64,000 bases of DNA, from NCBI GenBank assembly GCA_038502055.1, contig JAXRKN010000039.1, positions 2,108,001 through 2,172,000 of the forward strand. Reading direction: 5' to 3'. The stretch's first letter is position 1, and every line of letters begins with the position of its first letter. This DNA comes from Tanytarsus gracilentus (Eukaryota; Arthropoda; Insecta; Diptera; Chironomidae). The notes under the pieces are model-generated. The model made no database searches. It was given only the letters and a program-made list of their open reading frames with translations, and was not told the origin of the DNA. Made by a program: the position numbers and the translations under genes. Positions 13,867 through 23,027 of this stretch are shown here, in pieces.

Positions 13867-14510
13867 TTATACATTATTTAAATCATTTCCATTTTCAATA
13901 AGATCAACTAAGGCTCCAAGACACATTGAAAAATAAATGCTAAAGCCTGTCCATAGAACTGTGAGTATAAAAATTCCGTAATGCCAAAAATTCAAATTTA
14001 AAAATGCAAAAAATATGCTGATGTGAATTAAAACTGCAAAGAACAGTAATAAACCGGAACTTTCCTAGAGAATTTGAATTGAATAATTTTAGTTTATTTA
14101 ATAAGTAAATTACTTACAGTTATTAGAGCAAACACGGCAAGGAAACACGAAAGAAAAAATATTAAAAAGAAAATGAGCAAAATCGAAATCACAATCCAAG
14201 CCCCTGAAATGATAAGAAAGAAAATAAAAACATAAAATTTCTTTAGCAATAAAACTTACAAAAATTGACATGCACTATATTTGGTCCAACTCGTGTTCCA
14301 TCAATTTTTATCAGAAAAATCAACCAAACCACGTTGTATCCAAGGAATAAACCCAAAAAAATTGCACTTATTAACGCTATAAGGTAAGCTCCTAAAAATT
14401 AATTTAAAAATTACTAAAAATAGCTTACTTGAAAATTATTTTTCGATTTTACCAGTTTTAAGTGAAATGCAACCAAAAAACTTTTCAATTTTCACTTCGC
14501 AAGCACACAT
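13867..14510 (-). CDS. Small four-helix (tetraspan) membrane protein, copy A
   Basis: Four exons: 14510-14453 (phase 1 out), 14391-14260 (phase 1 out), 14203-14118 (phase 0 out), 14064-13867 with TAA. All junctions are GT-AG. The join is 474 nt, 157 residues. It begins MCACEVKIEKFFGCISLKTG, a cysteine-rich cytoplasmic start ending in the SL(R/K)TG motif typical of small insect tetraspan proteins (DUF4728-like; family assignment from memory). Hydrophobic segments at about residues 20-48, 65-92, 95-115 and 118-140 fit four membrane helices, with a polar loop (KIDGTRVGPN) between helices 1 and 2. The tail is VDLIENGNDLNNV. Its neighbour at 14856-15493 is a tandem paralogue with identical exon structure. 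Membrane location is well supported; function is unknown. Confidence 0.85.
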
Positions 14511-14855
14511 CTTAAGTTAAAAATTATTATTTCTTTCGATGTTTTCTCAACCACTAGTAATTTTTTATACATTTTATATATTTTTGATTCATGAATATTT
14601 TTATCTTATCATGGAAACAATCTTGATTTGAAAAAAAAAACATTTCATGAGCTTCATAACTCAATTTACCAGTACTGTAAGATAAAATAATAAATGTCTA
14701 AAAATAACCTTTAACACTAATTTCAATTTACAAAGAAATGACGTAGAGAAACTCCATTGACGTGATTTGTTTACGTTTAGATTAAAAACTATGAGTCACA
14801 ATAGTAAAAAATATTTTGTTTTTGAAAAGGTAACAGTTTATTTATTTAATTTTTT

Positions 14856-15493
14856 TTATACATTATTTAAATCATTTCCATTTTCAATAAGATCAACTAA
14901 GGCTCCAAGACACATTGAAAAATAAATGCTAAAGCCTGTCCAAAGAATTGTGAGTATAAAAATTCCGAAATGCCAAAGAGTCAAATTTAAAAATGCAAAA
15001 AGTATGCTGGTGTCCATTAAGATTACAAAAATCATCAAAAGAACTGAATTCTCCTGAAAAGTTAAATTGAATAATTTTAATTTATTTAATAATTAAATTA
15101 CTTACATTTTTAATAGCTAACACGGGAAGAATACACGAAAGGAAAAATATGAAAAAGACAATGAGCAACAACGAAATCACAATCCAAGCCCCTGAAATGA
15201 TAAGAAAAAATTAAACTTTAAACTGTTTTTGCAAGAGAAGCTTACACAATTTCACATGCCAAATATCTAATCCAACTTGGCTCCCATCAACATTGATGAA
15301 ATAAATCAACCAGGCTACGTTGTATCCAAAGTAAAAACCATAAACAATTGCACTAATTAACGCTATAATGTAAGCTCCTAAAAATGAATTTAAAAACTTT
15401 GAAAACTGCTTTTTAAAATTTATATTTTACTTTACCAGTTCTAAGAGAAATGCAACCAAAAAACTTTTCAATCTTCAGAACGCAGGCACACAT
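14856..15493 (-). CDS. Small four-helix (tetraspan) membrane protein, copy B
   Basis: Four exons: 15493-15436, 15377-15246, 15191-15106 and 15053-14856 with TAA. Exon lengths (58, 132, 86, 198) and phases are the same as in copy A, again giving 157 residues. The start MCACVLKIEKFFGCISLRTG carries the SLRTG motif; four hydrophobic segments follow. The loop between helices 1 and 2 reads NVDGSQVGLD. The last 28 residues are identical to copy A, while exon 3 and the first half of exon 4 have diverged. Both genes point the same way, with about 345 bp between the start of copy A (14510) and the stop of copy B (14856). A tandem duplication is certain; function is unknown. Confidence 0.85.
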
Positions 15494-18400
15494 TTTTGTT
15501 TAAATCAAAAATTACTTTTTTATTCGATGTTTCCTCACTAAAAATTGATTTTGAAATTAAAATTGATTCAAATAATTTATTATCTTATCGCTTAAATAAT
15601 CTTGAATTACAGTAGAGGAAAATTGAATTATAAATATTTTTAATAGTTTCATATTTAATTTTTTTGTACTCTAAAAATCATAAACTGATAATCTTTTGAA
15701 CCAATTCACATGAAAACCACAAGTTCAATTTGTTTACCTTCAAAATTAAAAATAAATCACACTTTGACATGGAACTTTTGAAGAAATTTAATATTTTTCA
15801 ATAAAAAGTTCAGAAATTTTTTGCTTTACAAATATTTCAATTTCCTTTGAATTAAATTCAATTTTTTCTAGTCTTTCTGAAAAACTGCATTTTTTTGCTT
15901 GCTTTAACATTTTGACACTTTTCAATATTTTTCTCTCGTTCAATATAAATTTTTTGCATTAAAAAATAAATTGAAAAAAACGCGCAAATGCATTTGAAAT
16001 AATTCTCATCTTTCCTTCTCACATGCACAGATATGCAAATGTTTATGCATTGCAGTTTAATGATAACAAATTCTGTGACATTTTGAAAGTGATTGGCATA
16101 TCGAAAGAGATTTGATGATAATTGAGAGGAAATTGTGAAGATGAAGAAACATGAAAAACACATTAAATTTAATGACTGATAATAGTTTAAGGATGTCCCA
16201 GGTTTTTTTGAATCATTAACTTTTAATCTCGATCGAAATGCAACATAATTTTTTAACAACACTTGTTAGATTAAAAAAATTCGATACGCTGTAAAATAAA
16301 ATTATCTTCATTTTCTTCCACCTTCACCTTTTGCCATCCACAAGTAGTCCATTCTTCACTCGCTTCCATAAATCTCACCTCAAGAATCCTTCCGATTAAC
16401 CCCCAACTTGACAAATTTACCCTCCAGTCTCGACTATTCGACTCACAGTTGGATAGAATTTAAGAAAAATGTTCTCTACTTTTTTGCTCCTAATTTTTCG
16501 ACATTAATCAAGCAGAATTTTTTCTCCGGCCATCAAAATACATTAATAAAAAAATAAGAAGATTGAGAGGCAATGGTAGGAAAAAATAAATGTTCATTTA
16601 TCAATTTTTCATTTATTCATTGCCATTATTATCTGCTGATTTCGAATTCATTATTAAGCGATGAATTTATATTTATGAAGAAGGAAAAAACTTTCAAGTG
16701 ATGGAAAATTTTAATTTTTAAAATTATTTTTGTTCCCTTTTCAAAATAATAAATTGAATTATGACATTAATTTCTTTTGCTCGATTTTCTCTCTTTTCAC
16801 ACCCTTGCGGTCCATCAAATCCCAAACAAACTGAAAATTGGCAACCCACATCATAAATTCACCGCACACACACATATCGACACATTTTCAATTACATAAA
16901 AGTGTGACTTTATTTTCACCATAACGACAACAATGGGATGGTCGTTGATATCATCATAAAATAATCTTTGAAAAAGGATGGAAGAAAGTTTTTAAAGAGC
17001 AACTTTATAAAAATTGTTCACATTTTTTTGTTGTAAACCCTTCATTCAGTCCTTTCTCTCCGCTCAAGTGCTGAAACTCAACAAAAATATTTTTAAAGAT
17101 TCTTTTCGCAACCATAAATTTTATTTTTTTATACTTTCACATGTGGATGCGGTGAACCTTTTTAGTGAGGAGAATTTTTTGTTGCTTTTACCTTTCGAGA
17201 TTTTTTTCATTGCTACTCGACCATGACAACGAAATCCTTTGAAGTGATTATTGCCGCTCTTGAAACTTTTTACGATGATTTTAATGCGGCGAACGCAGAT
17301 TTTAATTTTTTTCAAAAAATTCATATATTTTGCGCCTTAAAATCGAAAATCTTTTATTTGAAAAAAAAACTTTTTATTTTAAAAATCCAAAGTCGGAGTT
17401 GCTAGATTTATGACAATTTATCGGCGTGAGAGAGGGGAAATAAGATGAAAGTAAGAATGATTTACGATTCCGTTTGGATCTTTGGGACGAAGATTGCCAT
17501 AAATTCAACCATTAAACCACACATTCATACCCATTGCCATTAACAAAGTGCCAAATTTTTCAATTCACACGAAAAACTTTTTAATAAACTCACATTCTGG
17601 GCACGTATGAGAGGAAAAATTCTTTTCTTCTTGTTCTTTTTTCTGAAGCCACTGAGAATGTGTGTTGGTGGGTAGGAAAAGCATACAGGAAAAATTTATC
17701 AAACAACTGCTTCATTTCCTCTTTCATCTTTGCCGGCAAATAAAAAACATTGATAATAAAAAATTCTCCCATTTCCTTGGCCAAGGAGTGAGAAATTTTG
17801 TAAATTGAGATCGTTGAAATATTTTCAAAAAGTATTGCTGAAAAATGTCTGTTTGTCCATCGGAAGACTCACAAAATTCCATCATACCCATCCGCCACCC
17901 GAAGAGCTATTAAAGCGGTCACATTTTAAAACTTTTATGTCTCATGCATACAATGTGTGCAAGAAAGTCCTTCTTTTTTCAACTAGATGAGAAACGCGAG
18001 GCGACTTTTGTATGACAACATTGCAAAAAAGGAAAAATCGTAAAATATAAACAGCAATTTTTATGTATACACAACATTGCATGTAAAAGGATGAGCTTGT
18101 GATGTGAAGAATTTACTGAAAGTAAAAAATATTTTAAGAGAGGAAGAACTGAGAGGAGCATTCATGCATCATAGTCGTCGTTATCCTCCACATGCCGGAT
18201 TTTTTATGAGCTCTTTTACTTTTTTTTTGTCAAAATTTAATTTTTTTTCTTTTGTGTAAATTAAAGTGTTTTTTTATTTTAGTCAGTTTTTAAAAAAATT
18301 TATATTGAAAATTTGTCAGCAAAATTTCTTCTTTTTTATTTTAGTAAACCGTTAAAAATTCAAGTTTTATGAGCTGTAATAAAAATTACTGTAAATTTTT

Positions 18401-18587
18401 CTCACACATTGTTAATTTTTTCATCTTCCACTGATAACATTCTCATATTTAAAAAAACTTGTTTGCTGCACCTTTTTTGGCCGACCATCAAGTTTCTTAA
18501 TCTTATCATTTTCAATTGCCTCGTTCAAATTCTTTTGTCCATCACCAAGTCAGTCTTCGTTTGAAGTTTCATTTCGACGGTCTAAAA
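15494..18587. other. Intergenic between tetraspan B and kynureninase 1
   Basis: This 3.1 kb should hold the promoters of two divergent genes. Short frames on both strands (for example 15858-16262 minus and 17014-17226 plus) are low-complexity and unconvincing. No repeat or RNA gene was recognised. The sequence just before 18588 reads TCTAAAAATG, a good start context. Confidence 0.55.
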
Positions 18588-19914
18588 ATGTCTCAGCTCA
18601 AAATTAATTCTCGTGAAGATGCAATTAAGGCAGATGAGTCAGATGAACTCAAGAACTTTCGCGACAGGTTCATCTTACCTGATGGAATAATTTATCTCAA
18701 TGGTAATTCTCTCGGTTGTTGTCCACGTGGAATGTCAGATGTTGTTAATAATGTCATAAATGAGTGGGCACAAAAGTTGAACATCGCCTACGAGATTCAT
18801 CGATGGCACAAGGGAAATTTAAAATTAAATTCAAACATCAGCAAACTCATCGGCGGCGAGATCGATGAGGTGATGGCTGAAGGCAACACAACGCAAAATA
18901 TTTTTAAAGTTCTGGGAACTTCAATTGCGATCCAAAAAATTGACTTTCCCGAGAAACGAACGATCGTTCTTGAAGGCGGAAATTTTTCAACTGATAATTA
19001 CTGCGCTAATGGCTTGGTGAATCTCTTGAGCACTGACGGATATCAAGTGAGGTATTTCAATGATGAAAATCCAATAGAAGAGGCGATAAGGGTAAGACAA
19101 AATTTTGAAGCTTTATAAAGAATTAAAATTGCATAAGTTTAAGGGGTTGAAAATTTCCAACAAAATATTTTTGGAATTAATTGAAAATTTATTTTAGGAT
19201 GACACAGTTTTAATTCTCCTCTCACTTGTTAATTGGAGAACCGGCGAGTTGATGGATATGAAGAAAATTACTGAGATGGCTCACAAATGCAATGCTCATA
19301 TTATTTGGGACCTAAGTCATGCTCTGGCAGCAATACCAATTAATGTGAATGAATGTAATGTCGATTTTGCTGTTGGATGTACTTATAAATATCTCAATGG
19401 TGGAATTGGTGCTCCAGCCTTCATGTGGGTGAACAAGAAGCATCAAAATCGAGTCTGGTCACCACTCGTCGGTTGGCGTGGACATAACAAACCATTTGAA
19501 TTTCATGATGAGTACGTTCCAGCGCAAGGAATGCATCGATACTTTGATGGTGGAAATCAGGTGGTTCAATTAGAAATCGCAAGATTCAGTTCCGACATAT
19601 TCATGGAAGTTGATATCAGTGCCATTCGAAAGAAATCATTGCAACTTACGGGTTTGTTCATTCAACTGATGGACAAGAAATGTCCTCAACTTGAATTGGC
19701 AACGCCAAGAGAGGATGAGAGACGTGGAGGGCATCTTGCTTACAAATGCAATAGAGGACTTGAGTTTCGGGATTATTTGAGAACAAAAAACATTCAACTT
19801 GATTTTAGAAATCCAAACATCTTGAGATTAGCTTTGCCACCAATGTACATGAGATTTGTGGATGTTTGGGATGCAGTTGAAGAAATTTCAAAATCAGCCA
19901 AAGATTTCCAGTAA
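18588..19914 (+). CDS. Kynureninase, bacterial type, copy 1 (diverged)
   Basis: Two exons, 18588-19091 and 19198-19914, with a 106-bp GT-AG intron in phase 0; 406 residues. Kynureninase (EC 3.7.1.3) is a PLP enzyme that cleaves kynurenine or 3-hydroxykynurenine to (hydroxy)anthranilate and alanine. The start is the ATG at 18588, not the upstream in-frame TTG at 18516. Visible landmarks: IYLNGNSLG near the N-terminus, GNFSTDNY, WDLSH with the Asp/His that contact the cofactor, and GCTYKYLNGG with the Schiff-base Lys. TPRE and the C-terminal VDVWDAVEEI resemble Pseudomonas kynureninase more than the human enzyme. Oddities: the phosphate-loop region is AEGNTTQNIFK, the pocket Trp of the Pseudomonas enzyme (W64) appears to be Tyr, GNKL before KLIG is lost, and the GT pair of the pocket reads GG. 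It may be catalytically altered. No signal peptide; cytosolic. Confidence 0.9.
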
Positions 19915-20390
19915 TGCGTGAAATTGTCAAGGTTTAAAAATTCTGCAAGCATAAAAAATTCAGGCTCCTCTATCCTAAAGTAAAATTTATTTAATTGTCC
20001 TCAAGTGGTCCGTAGATAATCACATTAAATTTTAAGCGTGCACATTGTACTTGCTGGCGTTGATAAGACGAGCCTCTTAAAAATAACAAAATCATTTAAA
20101 AAAATTATAAACGAAAATTTCAAGGTCATTAAAAAGTTGCTATAAAAATATTCAATCAATTGTTTTTGGAGAATGCAATGGGAGAAAAAAATTATTTCAA
20201 AAACCATTTTTTTTTAATTTTCTTAGAAGTTATCATCTCTTGGAGTTATTTATAGGTAATAAATAATTTTACTTTACGTCTTCGCTTCAATTTTTTTCAG
20301 TTGTTTACCAAAAAATTTGATTTTCCTATAAAAAGCTTCAATCGTCTTTAGTATGCAGTTCATTAAACGTTGAGTTCTCATCGAGGAAGG

Positions 20391-21705
20391 ATGAAACTTT
20401 TAAATATTGAAAACCGCGATGATTGCGTTTTTGCTGATAGAGAAGATGACTTGCAGAATTTTCGTGATAAATTCATAATTCCGGAAGAAACAATTTATAT
20501 GATGGGAAATTCACTCGGATTGTGTCCTAAAAAAGCAAATGAAGCTGTTTCTCGTGTCGTTCTCGATGAGTGGGGTGTACACACAATTGAGGCATGGTCT
20601 AAATCCGATTGGTTTAAGTCATCTCAAAGAATTGGAAATAAATTGGGAAAATTGATAGGTGCAGCATCTGATGAGACTGTCATGGCCGAGTCGACATCAG
20701 TGAGCATTTTCAAGTGCTTAGCGACCTCCATTGAGATACAAAAAATTGACAATCCTCAACGTCGTGTGATTGTTCTTGAGAGGGAGAATTTTCCAACAGA
20801 TAATTACATTGCTGAAGGACTTTTGCAATTACTCGCGACCGACAGATATGAAATTCGTTATTTTGATGATAAAAATCCGATTGAGAATGTCGTCGATGAG
20901 GATACTGTTGTTGTTCTCCTATCACTCGTCAATTATCGAACAGGTAAAATTTAAAAATTTTAACGTCTTTTCAAAATTTAAAATATAAAATTTTTAAGGC
21001 CAACTTTACGATATGAGATCAATCACAGAGATGATTCATCAAGTTAAAGCTCATGTCATTTGGGACTTGTGTCATGCCGTTGGAGCTGTTCCAATAAATG
21101 TGAAGGAATCTAATGCTGATTTTGCAATTGGATGCACTTATAAATATCTCAACTCAGGTCCCGGAGGTCCGAGTTTTCTTTGGGTCGATAAAAAACATCA
21201 TAATCGAGTTTGGCAGCCAATAACTGGATGGTATAGTCACGAAAATCCATTTAAAATGGATTATAAATATAAACCAGCTGAAGGCATTACTCAATTTCTA
21301 ACTGGATGTCCTCACGTCCTGCAAACAGCGGTTGTCGATTGCAGCATTGACATTTTTCTTGAAACTGACATGAATGCACTTCGAAAAAAATCTTTGTGTC
21401 TCTCAGATCTTTTCATCGAACTTGTCGACTCAAAATGTCCGCAACTCAATTTGAGAACTCCAAGAAATCACGAAAAACGCGGCAGCCACGTTGCATTTGA
21501 ACACGAAAATGGCCTTGGAATCAGTAAATTCCTGAGGAAACAAAAAGTGATGTGCGATTTTCGTCATCCGAACATCATTCGATTTGCAATAACGCCACTT
21601 TATCTCCGTTTCATTGACATCTGGGATGCCGTTGACTTGATTTGCTACGCAGTCAAAAATGCCGATCGTGAGACCCCAAGCAATGAGATTATAGAAGTTT
21701 CCTGA
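20391..21705 (+). CDS. Kynureninase, bacterial type, copy 2
   Basis: Two exons, 20391-20943 and 20999-21705, with a 55-bp GT-AG intron in phase 1; 419 residues, the usual length for bacterial kynureninase (about 416). The true start is the ATG at 20391; a longer frame from a TTG at 20370 should be ignored. Landmarks: IYMMGNSLGLCP, AWSKSDW with both pocket-side Trp residues kept, RIGNKLGKLIGA, TSVSIFK, ENFPTDNY, IWDLCHAVGAVP and FAIGCTYKYLNSGPGG with the PLP Lys. Further on come GWYSH, LRKKSL, LFIELV, TPRNHEKRGSHVAFEH and RFAITPLYLRFIDIWDAV. Much of this matches Pseudomonas-type kynureninase closely from memory, unlike the human form. It lies 476 bp after copy 1, same strand. An AATAAA at 20258-20263 may end copy 1's transcript. 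It looks intact and is the copy more likely to be an active enzyme. Confidence 0.93.
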
Positions 21706-22050
21706 TAACGATTTTTTAACGTTTATTTTTAGAATTTGATTTTATGTTAATGACGTCACAATTGTGACCGAATATTTGAGGATTGACGAAGAGATTAAAG
21801 TTGTTTAAAAATAGATTTTTGTTTCTTATTAAATTCATTCATTTTCGCTTCAAATCTCAAAATTATAGCTCCGCTATATATTAATTTTGGATTTTTCCAA
21901 AACCAGTTTTTGGCCCCTAGTGCCAAGACATTACATTGTGCAATATCAAAACATAAGCTCAAATGATAGGTCTAGTCAAACCCTACAAACTGGCGAAAAC
22001 AGATTTGAAATCGGTTGCTTCTACGAGGAGTTAGAGCCATTTAAGTCATC

Positions 22051-22101
22051 TTACTTTCTTACTTTCTCACTTTCTCACTTTCTCACTTTCTCACTTTCTT
22101 A
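22051..22101. repeat. CTTTCTCA microsatellite
   Basis: Five to six copies of an 8-bp unit, CTTTCTCA, with CTTTCTTA variants at both edges, inside the element at 21865-23027. Confidence 0.85.
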
Positions 22102-22261
22102 CGATCTTAGTGAACGCCATATCTCAAGAACGGCTTGTTGGATTTGATTCGGGTTTGTGGCTAAAGTTCGGGTTTTGGTTCTAGTTGTGCAAGAAGTATT
22201 TAGTTTTGAGGTATGACCCTTCAAGGACCGTCCCTGAGTGCAAAAATGTCCTTTTTCATAC

Positions 22262-23000
22262 AAATTTTCTCTTATATGGCTTCATGGGTATCGTTGAACT
22301 CGTCATTGCATCAGGAATCGATTGACATTGATTATTTTTGAAGAGTGTCCATCATGGACGGCCAGGAGTGCCACTAATGTCTATTATTTCAGAAATATGG
22401 CTTCATGGGTATCTTTGAACTCGTAATTGCATCAGGAATCGATTGACATTGACGATTTTTGAGGAATGTCCATCATAGTCGGCCACGAGTGCCACTAATG
22501 TCCGTTTTTCAGAACTATGGCTTCATGTATGTCGTTGAACTCGTCATTGCATCAGGAATCGATTGACATTGATGATTTTTGAGGAGTGTCCATCATGGCC
22601 GACCAGGAGTGCCACTAATGTCCATTTTTCAGAACTATGGCTTCATGTATGTCGTTGAACTCGTCATTGCATCAGAAATCGATTGACATTGACGATTTTT
22701 GAAGAATGTCCATCATGGACGGCCAGGAGTGCCACTAATGTCCATTTTTCAGAACTATGGCTTCATGGGTATCGTTGAACTCGTAATTGCATGAGGAATC
22801 GATTGACATTGATGATTTTTGAGGAATGTCCATCATGGTCGGCCAGGAGTGCCACTAATGTCCATTTTTCAGAACTATGGCTTCATGTATGTCGTTGAAC
22901 TCGTCACTGCATCAGGAATTTATTGACATTGACGATTTTTGAGGAATGTCCATCATGGTCGGCCAGGAGTTCCACTAATGTCCATTTTTCAGAACTATGG
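22262..23000. repeat. 120-bp tandem satellite, about six units
   Basis: The landmark GGCTTCATG recurs at about 22280, 22401, 22521, 22641, 22761 and 22881, so the period is 120-121 bp. Each unit contains GTTGAACTCGT, ATCGATTGACATTGA and GGAGTGCCACTAATGTCC. Units differ by a few bases (GGGTATCG versus TGTATGTCG). The same monomer occurs in the element at 41.9-42.3 kb. Confidence 0.92.
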
Positions 23001-23027
23001 GGTACTAATCTAAAACAGCGGAGCTAT

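Larger units (their letters stand above)
21865..23027. mobile_element. Non-coding element with inverted ends (ATAGCTCCGCT) carrying a 120-bp satellite
   Basis: The left end ATAGCTCCGCT (21865-21875) is repeated inverted at the right end, AGCGGAGCTAT (23017-23027). The ends can be read as GCTCCGC repeats flanked by a TA on each side, which would fit a TA target duplication. The 1163-bp interior has no transposase; it holds a CTTTCTCA microsatellite and a satellite array. Interpretation as a non-autonomous DNA element is inference from the inverted ends. Confidence 0.6.

Noticed and set aside
18516..18587. N-terminal extension of kynureninase copy 1
   Set aside because: It would start at TTG; the ATG at 18588 has a good context and gives the usual N-terminal length.
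20370..20390. N-terminal extension of kynureninase copy 2
   Set aside because: It would start at TTG; the ATG at 20391 is the first proper start.
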